Origin: Portunus trituberculatus
Taxonomy: Eukaryota; Arthropoda; Malacostraca; Decapoda; Portunidae
DNA: 64,000 nt
Direction of reading: 5' to 3'
Assembly (NCBI RefSeq): GCF_017591435.1
Contig: NC_059301.1
Span: forward strand, 34,165,486 to 34,229,485
Position numbers and translations under genes: made by a program. Below are positions 10,163-23,100 of the stretch, one piece after another. A model generated the notes under the pieces. That model was given only the letters and a program-made list of their open reading frames with translations, searched no databases and was not told the DNA's origin. Position 1 is the first letter of the stretch; each line of letters starts with the position of its first letter.

Positions 10163-11072
10163 CAAGCAACCCCTGCTTAACGAAGGTTCACACAACAAAG
10201 TTTCGTTACAATGAAGGTTTAATTTTACTACCATCTGTTTGTTTAACGAACACCAAACTCGCTTTAACAAAGTTTTATCCAGGTAATTTTTTCCAAGTTT
10301 GAAAGCACTGCCGTATGACGCAAGCTGACAGGCTTTTGAATACACCAGCGCCTCTAGTCGACAACACGCGCACCACTCACTCCCTTCGTTCAAAACAATA
10401 ACAGCGTCAGCAGCAGCTCGTCTTCCCTCGCTCAACTTACCACCAAAATGCCCTGCAATGTCGCCTAGCGTTGCTAAGAAGACCAGGAAGTTTCTTACTC
10501 TCGAAGTGAAGCTGGATATCATTCATAGACACGAGAGGCGAGAAAACTCACCACCATCTTGACTTCTTCTACTGTCTCTACTATTTTCAAGTCAGAAGAC
10601 TCTATTAAGAAGGCTGATGAGACTGTATCTTCCCTGCAAGCTAAAAGAACCACCTGAACTCGTGACTCTACAATAGATAAAATGGAAAGCCTTGTAGAAA
10701 TGTGGTACACAAGTTTTGTATGTGATACAATGATGCACCCTTCGTTTACATTCCACAGGTTGCCAGTTAGTGTCTTTCCCTTTTCACTTTCCCTCCCTTC
10801 ATAAATTTAAGATCATCAACATTATAAAGTTACGTACATACATACATTAGTGTACATTATAATGACTTAAATTAAACTGCCTAATTGTTTAACTTCATAA
10901 TTTTTACTTTCATTAAACCTTTCACTGTACTATGATGCACTCTTGCTTTGTTTACTCTCAATGGAAGTTGAAGTCAGGGGTTAAACTTGTTATAATTGGT
11001 TCGCTTAACAAAGTTTCACTTAACGAAGGGTTTTTTAGGAACGTATCCCCTTCGTTAAGGGGGGGTTGCCTG
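10163..11072 (+). mobile_element. Internally deleted pogo/Tigger DNA transposon inside LINE A2
   Basis: Terminal inverted repeats begin CAAGCAACCCC and end GGGGTTGCCTG, with CTTAACGAAGG just inside both ends. A TA dinucleotide flanks each side (10161-10162 and 11073-11074), the expected Tc1/mariner-pogo target duplication. A2 sequence resumes cleanly on the right with the motif that follows in copy A4. The 910 bp contain only the N-terminal DNA-binding part of a transposase, so it could move only with help from a related enzyme. Confidence 0.85.
10464..10705 (+). pseudogene. Tigger transposase N-terminal (CENP-B-like HTH) remnant
   Basis: Read in frame from 10464 it gives KTRKFLTLEVKLDIIHRHER, then after a small gap STVSTIFKSEDSIKKADET and TRDSTIDKMESLVEMW. 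The order and motifs (LTLE.KLDI, STV.TI.K, KMESL) match the N-terminal helix-turn-helix of Tigger/CENP-B-type transposases. There is an internal stop after KRTT, a deletion after HERREN, and no DDE domain. It is a defective relic. Confidence 0.75.
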
Positions 11073-13869
11073 TATACAAACAAGTTCATGAGAGAACAAG
11101 GAGAGAGAATTAGCCAAACAGGTCCAGGACAGCACACAGGAGTCAGACTAGGAAGTGGAGGAAGTGATTAGGTTGGGAAGGTTTAGTGAAGGGGGAAACA
11201 GCCCAATGAAAGTGAGAATGAGATCGCAGGTGGCGGTGGAGAAGATTATGACAAGAAAAGGGAAACTGGATGATGATACTGAATTTAAGGATATATGGAT
11301 AAAAAGAGATATGAACCTGGAAGAGAAGGAAAATGAGTGCTAAAAAATGAAGTTAAGGAAAAAAAAAAAAAAAAAAAAAAAAAATGAGATTGAGAAGAAC
11401 TTCTACAGGAGGGTTCTATATATGAGACCAAAGATTTGGTATCTTCAGAAGAAGAAGGAGGTTGTGGAGGAGGAAAGAAATTAAGAGTGACTTATACTAA
11501 TATAGATGGGTTGTTATCCAATGTGTTGGAGGTTAGAGATTATTTGAAAGAGAAAAAAACCTGGATGTAATGTGCATAGTAGAAACAAAGCTAAAGGCAG
11601 AGATCCATGTTAGCTTTAAAGAACAGGGATATAATAGCTGGAGAAGAGACAGGAAGAGAAAAGGGGGAGGAGGAATGCTAATAATGGTTCGTGTGGAGGA
11701 AGTGCAATATGGTGATGGTATGGTGGAAGTAACGGGAGTAACAATCAAAACAGAGGAATTGAAAAAAAGGAAAATCATAAGTTACGTGTGTGCCATCTAA
11801 GACAAATACATGGGGTACTGAGGAACATCAAGATATGCAAAGAGAGGTCATTAAGTGCCTAGATAATATGATAAGAAGAGATGGAAGAATACTATTAGTA
11901 AGAGACTTATACTGTAAAAGAGTAAACTGGAGAGAGAGAGTTTAAAGTAATGGGTAATGCTGGACAATGGAGCGAGGAGGTGTTACAGTTGACTATGGTA
12001 AATACAATGGATCAATGGGTCAAAGAATCAACATGGTACACGGGGAAGAAGAACCATCGTTGCTTGATCTAGTATTCACAAAAAAACCAGTGTCTCCTCC
12101 CAGCATACAATACCTTAGTCCAATGGGAAGAAGTGATCATGTAAAATTAGTATTGGAAATGCAGGAAGAGGATTGGATAAGATACAGAGAAGACTATAAA
12201 AAGAGATTAAATTATGTAGGAGCAGATTTTGAAAAGTTAAAAAATTTTTTGATGATACTAAATGGAAGAACATTATGAATGGAAGGACAATACGTACAGG
12301 AAAAATATGAAATATTCCAAGAGAAATATAATGAAGGAATTAAGAAATATATACCTATCTATAGTGTAAAGAAAACCATACACACTTGGTACAATGTCAG
12401 ATGTATAGAAGCTAAAAGGAAAAAAGATAAATCTTGGAAGAAACTAAAAAAGCAGAGAAATGTACAGAAAAAAAAAAGCAGTATAAGAATGCGAAAAATT
12501 AATATATTAGAGTAAGGGGAGAGGAAGAAAGAAACTTTTGAGAAAGATATGGTGTGAAAAAGCAAAGATGAACCCAAGCTTTTCTACAAATACATATGTA
12601 TATGAATAGTAAGATCAAGAATAAGGAAACAATAGAAAAAATAATTAAAGAAGAGAAGCCATACCAAACAGCAGAGGAAATGAGTGAAATAATGAAAAGA
12701 GTTTCAAAACTGTGTTCACTGAAGAGGAATTTACAGAACCAAATAAGACATTGCATTTCCAAGGATTGCAGGAAATCATAGTGCACAAAAAAGATATTGG
12801 AAGATTATTTGATCATTTGGATATCTGAAAAGGCAATGGAGCCAGATGATGTATTGGACTGGGCAATACAGAAATGTAAATATCAGTTGTTAGAACCAAT
12901 TTGGAAAATGGTTACAAGTTCATTAATAGAAGAGAGAGTACCATTGGAATGGAAGAGAGCCAACATAATCCCAATATTCAACAGAGGACAGTCAACTGAG
13001 CCATTAAATTACAGACTGGTGTCACTTACAAGTGTTGAGGGGAAGATATGTGAAATTGTTATCAAGGAAGGTTAAATATCTGGAAGAATATGTTATATCG
13101 AACATACAATTTGGCTTCAGGACAGGACAGTCATGTGTATCAAACTTATAGAGTTTCTACTCAAGAGTTATAGAAGGACTGGAGAGCAGAGATGGATGGG
13201 TGGACACAATATACCTGGACATAAAAAGAGCTTTAGATAAAGTCCCTCACGGCACACTACTTTGGAGGATAGAGAACATAGGAGGGCCACGAGGATCTTT
13301 GTTAGATTAGATAAGGGATTACTTTAAGGACAGAGATGAGAACTGTGATCAGAAATACATACTCCTCTTGGAGTAAAGTATCAAGTGGAGTGCCTCAAGG
13401 GTCAGTGTTAGCCCCAATTATGTTCCAGGTATATGTAAATGACAAAGAATGGGGTGACCAGTTATATTAATTTGTTTATCTGATGATGCAAAATTGCTAA
13501 GAGTAATCAAGAACAAAGAGGACTGTTTGCTGCTGCAGGAAGGTATAAACAAAATTTATGAGTAAAGTAAGAAGTGTAAGTTTGAATTTAATGCCAAGAA
13601 ATGTCACGTAATGGAATTAGGAAAGAGTAAGAAAAGACCGATATGGAACTATCTGATGGGAAAGGAATAAATAATGAAGACTAAAGAGGGAAAAGATCTG
13701 GAAATGATTATACAGGAAAATCTGAACCCCAAAAAACACATAAGTAAGATATTTGGATCAGCATATAAAATGTTGACTAATATTAGAGTGCCATTTTAGT
13801 ACTTGGACAAAGATATGATGGAAAAAAAATTATTACGAGCATGATATGTCCAAAGTTGGAATATGCAGC

Positions 13870-13915
13870 AATAGTGTAGTCACCAAGCTTGATAAAGCTT
13901 GGTGACTACACTATT
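13870..13915. repeat. Perfect 21-bp hairpin with GATA loop inside LINE A2
   Basis: The stem 13870-13890 is the exact reverse complement of 13895-13915, separated by GATA. The left arm is ordinary family-A sequence (the VVWSPS region). The right arm replaces the sequence expected next, and the element resumes about 100 bases further on in the consensus. It looks like a fold-back copy made during synthesis or repair. Confidence 0.9.
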
Positions 13916-14242
13916 AGATATAAGAGAACGAAGATACCTAATAACAATGTATAAAATAGTAAATGCCATTGAAAAGATAGACAAGGAAGACCTGGTGCTG
14001 GTGACAGAAGAAGCTGGAAGGACAAGAGGACATGCAAAGAGGATAAGGAAAAGGCATGTGTGAAGGATATTAAAAAATTTAGTTTTCTACATAGAACAGA
14101 GGAAAAGTGGAATGCATTAAGTGATGAAGTTGTTACAGCACATAATGTGCATAACTTTAAAGAAAAATTGGATAAATGGAGACATGGAGACAGGACATTA
14201 TGAACCCTGCTCAAACCCTGTACAATATAACTAGGTAAATAC

Positions 14243-14819
14243 AATGTGAGCAATGATAAAACCATAGGACAGAATTTATGTTACCATCACAGCATAGGCA
14301 GAGATGATAATGGCATGACTCACCTCACAAAGCAGGAAAAAACACAAACCATTACGGATCTTGTCCAACTCAATGGTCCCCACGAACGCTCTGCCATCAA
14401 TAACCGGTACTAGGTCCATTCTGCAAAGTATCAAGTATATTGTGTTCCACTGCTATCTGCCACACTTGTCCCAAATCACTAGCCACTCTGAGATATCTTT
14501 TTTCTTCTACAGCCACATCCAAACATTTTATTAACTAGAAATTGTAAAATATTTATATTTTTATCCCCCCCTTTTTTTTTTATATGTTTTAAAGATTCCT
14601 AATTTTTTCTTTAGCATTGTGGGTTATTGCATACTAGTGTCAGAAAGAAATGGTAAGACAGAAAGCAGCAGTAACTCACCACACACTTCAGAACACACTG
14701 TTAGCTAAGCTCTAATCATGATAGTAATTGTTTACCTTTTCTCAATAGTTAAAAAGAAATATTTTTACTTTTTCCTATCCTTATATCATGTTAGGACATC
14801 AACCAAGGACAACAAATCA
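14243..14819. other. Non-repetitive interval with a possible host exon
   Basis: Lies between LINE copies A2 and A3. It contains the candidate minus-strand exon at 14324-14420 and a neighbouring open stretch up to about 14530. The rest is AT-rich with T runs, and nothing else was recognised. Confidence 0.5.
14324..14420 (-). CDS. Candidate host exon (unidentified; possibly distal exon of the POT1-like gene)
   Basis: Read on the minus strand, a 97-base segment is bounded by an acceptor-like CTTTGCAG and a strong donor GAG/GTGAGT. It encodes 32 codons, MDLVPVIDGRAFVGTIEL... , after one leading base. Its entry phase fits the two leftover bases at the end of the exon at 55047-55210, and it lies on the same strand downstream. 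Just upstream, a second open frame (about 14530-14420, containing YLRVASDLGQVWQIAVEHN) abuts it in another frame, so the exon may be longer with one frameshift. The product is not recognised; a CBS-like or OB-fold-like strand is conceivable. No repeat family explains it. Confidence 0.4.
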
Positions 14820-14869
14820 CACACACACATACAACACACACCCACACACATACGCACACACACACACAG
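14820..14869. repeat. Imperfect (AC)n microsatellite
   Basis: AC-rich tract with interruptions. The 5'-truncated LINE copy A3 begins directly after it, repeating the pattern at other LINE starts in this window. Confidence 0.85.
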
Positions 14870-15066
14870 GTATATGTAAATGACATTCAAAATGCAGTAA
14901 ACAGTTATATTAATTTGTTTGCTGATGATGGAAAATTGCTAAGAATAATAAGGATATAAACAAAATTTACGAGTGGAGTAAGAAGTGAAAATTAGAGTTC
15001 AATACCAAGAAATGTCACATAATGGAATTAGGAAAGACTAAGAGAAGACCGGTATGGAACTATCTG

Positions 15067-16279
<1,213 letters not shown>

Positions 16280-17099
16280 TATCTGATGGGAAAGGAACAA
16301 ATAATGAAGACTAAAGAGAAAAAAGATCTGGGAGTGATTATACAAGAAAATCTGAATCCCGAAAAACACATAAGTAAGATATTTGGATTAGAATATAAAA
16401 TGCTGACTAATATTAGAGTGGCATTTCAATAAATGCACAATGATATGATGAAAAAAATTATCACGAGTATGATGTGTCCTAAGCTGGAATATGCAACAGT
16501 GGTGTGGTCTCCGAGCCTGAAAAAAGATATAAAAAGATTAGAACGGATCCAGAAGATAGCTATTAAGATGGTGCCGGAACTAAAAGACCTAACATATGAA
16601 GAAAGTCTGAAGGAAATGGGACTAACAACCTTATAAGATAGAAGACAACGAGGACCTAATAACAATGTATAAAATAGTAAATGGCATTGAAAAAATAGAC
16701 AAGGAAGACCTGGTGCTGGTGACAGAATAGGCTAGAAGAACAAGAAGACCTAAATTAGATTAGGATGAGGCAATGTGTGAAAGATATCAGAAAATACAGT
16801 TTTCCACATAGAACAGTGGAAAAGTGAAATGCATTGAGTAATGAAGTTGTTATAGCACATAATGTACATGACTTTAAAGAAAAATTGTATAAATGTAGAT
16901 ATGGAGACAGGACACTATGAGCCCTGTAAATTACAACTAGGTAAATACACACTGTCAAGAAGTAATCCTCACAAGACGTGCAAAAACAGCTCCCAGTGGA
17001 AGAACTTCAGTAGGCATTGGAGCCTGACCTACACATATGTTAGGGGGCCATAGGGTTCTCCTGTCTTCAAAATAAATAAGATTTATATATAATGGAAAA

Positions 17100-17369
17100 A
17101 TGGAGAGAGAGGTGGAGCGGTGTGGCGCTGCCAAACATATGGGACTAAAACAAACGTCATGTTTTGAAAACCAAAGGTTTATCAAAACACCAATTGGTCT
17201 GAAGAGACTGAATGATGATAATACAGACAAGAATTTTTCTGGATTTAGAGAGGAAAGAGGTAATATAAGGAGGCTGATAAAAGTGGAAAGGGAGATAAGA
17301 TACATGAAGGTGATGTCAAGTATGATGGAAAAACAAGACATGTTGATAAAAGAAAACACTGAACTATAA
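17100..17369 (+). pseudogene. Family-A ORF1 N-terminus, copy A4
   Basis: 89 residues with RFIKTPIGLKRLNDDN near residue 28, equivalent to GFITTPKGLEKLDMD in family-B ORF1, then a charged helical segment. A TAA ends it. The coil continues in the adjacent frame from 17370 (EECEKVREINQEMKEM) until a solo LTR interrupts at 17478. The function is inferred from family B: an RNA-binding coiled-coil ORF1. Confidence 0.65.
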
Positions 17370-17477
17370 GTGAGATTAGAGGAATGTGAGAAAGTAAGAG
17401 AAATAAATCAAGAGATGAAGGAGATGCAGGAAATAAAGAAACAAAATTATATACTAAAGGCTACATGTTGTGACTAT

Positions 17478-18138
17478 TGTTACGGCCCGCCCGTAACATA
17501 CATTACTACCATCACCTCCTCTGCTTGTTACCTCGTTCGCCACCTCTCCGCCTCCCCTTCCACGTCACCGTCTCGTGAACCTTCCACGCCACCGTTTCAT
17601 GAACCCTCCACGTCACCGTTTCATGAAGCCCCGCTACTGTCCCAAAGTTGGATTCACGCGGCCCCTTTCGACTCAACCGAAAGTGTTGAGCCAGCTCTTG
17701 GCTTTCTGAAAATGCAAGTTGAGATCCAAGCCTCAACCAGTGAACACAACGCCTCTTGGGTCTACCGTGGGATCAACCATCACCCAGCATTTCACCACTG
17801 CGACACCGCATAAGTATCACTTCCCCTCGTCCGTGTTTTCCACATTGCCTCCATATAGGATTAGGATTATTGTTAGGTATTAAGTTGGGATTTATTGTTG
17901 TATTTATTACTGTGTTATATGTATATGTGTATGTCATTTTCCTGTGTTTCATGTTATATATCTGTGTTTCATGTTTCTTGTTATATATGTGTCAATTTCA
18001 TTATGGGTTATTAAAATAGCTTTTTAAAGTGCCCCCTTTGCATTTCCTCACCAGTTGAACCTGCAGTGTTTTTTTTTTTTGTTATTGTTCACCGGCTCCC
18101 CGATGCCAATCTTACCAGTTTAACCGGTGAACGTAACA
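17478..18138 (+). mobile_element. Putative solo LTR inserted in LINE A4
   Basis: 661 bp bounded by TGTTACG and CGTAACA (TG...CA with a 7-bp perfect inverted terminal match) and flanked by the 4-bp duplication CTAT (17474-17477 and 18139-18142). Copy A2 lacks it at the same place. The left end begins with a hairpin, TGTTACGG / CCGTAACA, with a 5-base loop. The first half is GC-rich and the second half T-rich. A 4-bp duplication fits a Ty3/gypsy-type integrase. No internal coding region remains. Confidence 0.7.
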
Positions 18139-20130
18139 CTATGAAGACTCCTTAAGAAGCCTACAGAAAAAAAAATACAGGATGGGGAGGATAAAATATA
18201 GAATAGAATGGGTGAAAGTAAATTAAAGGAATTATGATATGCATGGAAGCAACAGGAAGAGGAAAAAGTTAAATTTTCAAAGGTAGTAAGGAAGCAAATT
18301 CAGGAAATGACCAATGACTCTTATTCAAGTAATTAAGGAGAAAGAAGCCCTAGTAAAGGATATGGTGGATAATAGGAAATGTATCTTAATTTTTTTGATG
18401 AAGGAAAAAAAATCCCAACAAGTTCATGAGCGAGAATTGGCCAAAACTTTTATCAAACAGGTCCAGGACAGCACACAGGAGTTAGACCAGGAAGTGGAGG
18501 AAGTGATTAGGTTGAAAAGATTTAGTGAAAGGGGTAATTAAGAGACCAATGAAAGTGAAAATGAGATCACGGGTGGCGGTGGAGGAAATTAAGACATGAA
18601 AAGGAAAGCTGGCTGACAATACTGAATTTAAGGATATATGGATAAAAAGGAGATATGAACCTGAAAGAGAGAGAAAGAAAGAGAAAGTGCTAAGAAATGA
18701 AGCTAAGGAAAAAAAAAAAAAAAAATGAGAAAAGGATGGAGTTTGAAAAAAAAAGTATTTCTACTAGAGGGTTCTAGATGTGAGACTAAAGAAGTGGTAT
18801 CTTTGAAAGAAAGAGGTCATGGAAGAGGCAAGAAATTAAGAGTGACTCATACGAATATATATCGGTTGTTATTCGGTGTGTTGGAGGTTAGAGATTATTT
18901 GAAAGAAAAAAAGACCCGATGTAATATGCATAGTAGAAACAAAACTAAAAGAGAAGATCCATGTTAGCTTTAAAGAACAGGGATATAATAGCTGGACAAG
19001 AGACAGGAAGGGAAAAGGAGAGGAGGAGTGCTAATAATGGTTCATGATAATATATGTGTGGAGGAAGTGCAATATGGTGATGGTATGGTGGAAGTAACGG
19101 GAGTAACAATCAAAACAGAGAATTGAAAAAAAGAAAAATCATAGTTACCTATGTGCCATCTAAGACAAATACATGGGGACCTGAGGAACATCAAGATATG
19201 CAGAGAGGTCATTTAAGTGCCTAGATAATATGATAAGAAGAGATGGAAGAATACTATAAGTAGGAGACTTTAACTGTAAAAGAATAAACTGGGGAGAGAT
19301 GGAAGTAATGGGTAATGCTGGACAATGGAGCGAGGAGGTATGTATTACAGCTGACTATGGTAAATACAATAGATCAATGGGTGGAAGAATCCGCAATGTA
19401 CATGACGAAGAAGAACCATCATTGCTTGACCTAGTATTCACAAAGAACCCAGAGCCCCCTCCCAGCATACAATACCTTAGTCGAATGGGAAGAAGTTATC
19501 ATGTAACATTAATGTTGGAAATACAGGAAGAGGATGGGATAAGATACAGAAAACACTACAAAAAAGAGAGATTAAATTATGCAAGAGCAAGTTTTAAAGA
19601 GAAAAATTTTTTTTTTGCTGATATTGAATGGAGGAACATTATGAACAGAAGGACAATACAGGGAAAATATGAAATATTCCTACATAAATATAACGAAGAA
19701 ATGAAGAAATACGTACCTATCTATAGAGTAAAGAAAAGCACACATGCTTGGTACAATGCCAGATGTATAGAAGCTAAAAATGCAAAAGATAAAGTTTGGA
19801 AGAAACTCAAAAAGCAGAAAAATAAAAATAACAGACAGCAGTATAAGGATGTGAGAAATTAATATATTACAGTAAAGAGAGAGGAAGAAACTTAGAGAAA
19901 GATGTGGAGCAAAGAAGCGAAGAGGAACCCAAGCTTTTCTACAAATATATAAATTGCAAAATGAAGAACAAGAAAACAATAGAAGAAATAATTAAAAGAG
20001 GGAAGACATACCAAATACAAAGAGAAATGAGTGAAACAGTGAATGAGAGCTTCAAAACTGTGTTCACTGAATAAGAGGAATTTACAGAACCAAATAGGAC
20101 ATTGCATTGCCAAGGATTGCAGGAAATAAT

Positions 20131-23100
20131 TTTCTTTTTATGTAAGAGTTAGGGAGAACTTCCAAGGGCAAAAAAATATATTAGAAAAAAAAAAGACTAA
20201 CTGAAATTGCAGTCTCCAAAAAAGATTCGAAAGAATTACTCAAAAGAGTGGGACAAATGTCTTGACACCTCTCTCTCTTAAAAGAAGCTATGTCGTAGGA
20301 AGATGGAAATACAGAAGCAGGTAGGGAGTTCCAGAGTTTACCAGTGAAAGGTAAGAATGACTGAGAATACTGATTAACTCTAGTATTAGAGATGCAATAT
20401 TTTGGCGGTGAGAAAGACGCTGAAGACAGTCAGTCAGAGGAGGAGAGTTAATGAGACAAAAAGCTTTTGATTCCACCCTATTTAATAAAGCTGTATGAGT
20501 GGAACCCCCTCATACATGCGGAGTACTCCATATAAGGACGGATAAGGCCCTTGTATAGAGTTAGCATTTGGAAGGGCGAGAAAAATTGATGGAGATGTCG
20601 CAGAATGCCTAACTTCATAGAGGCTGTTTTAGGAAGACATGATATGTGAAGTTTCCAGTTTAGGTTATGAGTAAAGGACACACCGAGGATATTTAGTGTG
20701 GAAGAGGGAGACAGTTAAGTGTCATTGAAGAAGAGGGAATAGTTGTCTGGAAGGTTATGTTGAGTTGATAGATGGAGGAATAGAATTTTTGAGGCATTGA
20801 AAACTACACATTTTAACTTTCAAAATAGAAAAACTGACCTTCAAATAAAAAAACCTGACCTTCAAATAAAAAAAACCTGACTTTCAAATTAAAAAAACTG
20901 ACTTTCAAATTAAAAAACTGACTCAAATTAAAAAAGTTGGCTTTCAAATTAAAAAAGCTGAACTTCAAATTAAAAAAGTTTATTTTCAAATTTAAAAAAA
21001 ATTAATTTTGTCTATTTCCACCATCACTGGTTTCCAACACCACCCATTTTCACCATCACCCATTTCCATTCTCCCATTTCCACTTTCACCATTTCCTCTG
21101 ACCCATTTCCATTACCACCACCCATTTCCACTACCACTACTCATTTCCATTCACCCATTTTCACTGATCCAACTCCACCATCACCTATTTCCACCATCAC
21201 TCATTTCCACCACTACCCATTTCCACTCACCCATTTCCTCCACTACCCATTTCCACTCACCCATTTCCTTCACTACCCATTTCCACCATCACCCATTTCC
21301 TCCACTACCCATTTCCACCATCATCCATTTCCTCCACTACCCATTTCCACCATCACCCATTTCCTCCACTACCCATTTCCACCATCACCCATTTTCACCA
21401 TCACCCATTTCTACTCAACCATTACCACAACCACCACTACCACCACCATCACCACAACCATCACCACCACCACTAACACCACCACCACCACCACAACCAC
21501 CACAACCACCACCACCACCACCACTACCACCACAACCACCACTACCACCACCACCACCACCACCACCACAACCACCACTACCATCACCACCACCACTACC
21601 ACCACAACCACCACTACCATCACCACCACCACAAACACCACTATCACCACTACCATCACCACCACCACTACCACCACAACCACCACTACCATCACAACCA
21701 CCACTATCACCACCACCACCACAACCACCACTATCACCACAACCATCACCACCACTATCACCACAACCACCACAACCACCACTATCACCACTACCACCAC
21801 TACCATCACCACCACCACTACCACCTCCACCACCACTACCACCACAACCATCACCACCACCCCAACCACCACTGTTACCACTACCATCACTATCACCACT
21901 GGTGGTGGTGATGGTATGTGGTGATAGTGGTGGTGGTGATGGTAGTGGTGGTTGTGGTGGTGGTTGTGGTGGTTGCAGTGGTGGTGGTGGTGTTAGTGGT
22001 GGTGGTGATATTTGTGGTGATAGTGGTGGTTGTGGTGGTGGTAGTGGTGGTTGTGGTGGTAGTGGTGGTGGTGGTAATGATTGAGTAGAAATGGGTGAGT
22101 GGAAATGGGTAGTGGAGGAAATGGGTGAGTGGAAATGGGTAGTGGTGGAAATGAGTGATGGTGGAAATAGGTGATGGTGGAGTTGGATCAGTGAAAATGG
22201 GTGAATGGAAATGAGTAGTGGTAGTGGAAATGGGTGGTGGTAATGGAAATGGGTCAGAGGAAATGGTGAAAGTGGAAATGGGAGAGTGGAAATGGGTGAT
22301 GGTGAAAATGGGTGGTGTTGGAAACCAGTGATGGTGGAAATAGACAAAATCTATTATTTTTTTATTTGAAAGTAAACTTTTTTAATTTGAAGCTCAGGTT
22401 TTTTAATTTGAAAGTCAACTTTTTTAATTTGAAAGCCAGTTTTTTAATTTGAAAGTCAGTTTTTTAATTTGAAAGAGTTTTATTTTATTTGAAAGAGTTT
22501 TTTTTATTTGAAAGTTTTTTTTAATTGAAAGTCAGTTTTTTTTATTTGAAAGTCAGCTTTTTTAATTTGAAAGTCAGCTTTTTTTATTTGAAAGCCAGTT
22601 TTTTTTATTTGAATGCCAGTTTTTTTAATTGAAAGTTTTTTTATTTGTTTTTTTTTATTTGAAAGTTTTTTTTATTTGAAAGTAAGTTTTTTTTATTTGA
22701 AAGTCAGTTTTTTAATTTGAAAGTCAGCTTTTTTTTATTTGAAAGTCAGTTTTTTTTTTATTTGAAGTTGGGTGATAGGACAGAACCCTGTGGAACACCA
22801 CTGTTAATAGATTTAGGAGAACAGTAGTGGTCGTCTACCATGGCTGCAACAGAATGGTCAGAAATGAAACTTGAGATAAAGTTGCAGAGAGAAGGATAGA
22901 AACCATAGGAGGACAGTTTTTGAAATGAAAGCTTTGTGCCAGACTCTATCAAAAGCTTTTGATACGTCTAACACGATAGCATAAATTTCATCAAAATCTC
23001 TACAAAAAGATGACCAAGACTCAGTAAGTAATGCCAGAAGATCACCAGTAAACCAACCGTGACAGAAGCCATACTGGCAATCAGATAGAAGATTGTAAAG

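Larger units (their letters stand above)
9399..14242 (+). mobile_element. CR1/L2-type LINE, family A, copy A2 (full span, heavily decayed)
   Basis: Starts directly after the B2 tail with the family-A 5' UTR (shared with A4 around 17000-17095). An ORF1 N-terminus follows at 9515-9703 (KFIETPLGLKRL). A deleted Tigger element interrupts it at 10163-11072. EN pieces are at 11570-11800 and 11967-12278, a linker at 12279-12515 and RT pieces at 12797-13075, with degenerate remains to 13800. The RT box reads LSDDAKL. At 13870-13915 a perfect hairpin replaces part of the thumb. The tail AACTAGGTAAATACA ends without (AC)n. Many stops make it one of the older copies. Confidence 0.88.
16951..20130 (+). 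mobile_element. CR1/L2-type LINE, family A, copy A4 (5' complete, 3' lost)
   Basis: Begins at the end of the A3 tail with the longest family-A 5' UTR. ORF1 N-terminal pieces lie at 17100-17369 and 17370-17477. A solo LTR (17478-18138) splits it. More ORF1 (18314-18541) follows, then EN pieces (18725-18967, 19299-19862 with SRMGRSYHV near the SDH position) and the linker. It stops at 20130, where the 3' end of the minus-strand Jockey-type LINE abuts. The RT half is absent, and many frameshifts are present. Confidence 0.85.

Noticed and set aside
20811..21000. CRISPR-like array of 20-bp repeats
   Set aside because: Units are contiguous without unique spacers and lie in eukaryotic transposon DNA; it is a minisatellite.
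21008..22347. Long Pro/His-rich and Gly/Val-rich open frames on both strands
   Set aside because: They are translations of the CCA/GGT palindromic satellite. Composition and symmetry follow the repeat, with no domain and no codon structure.
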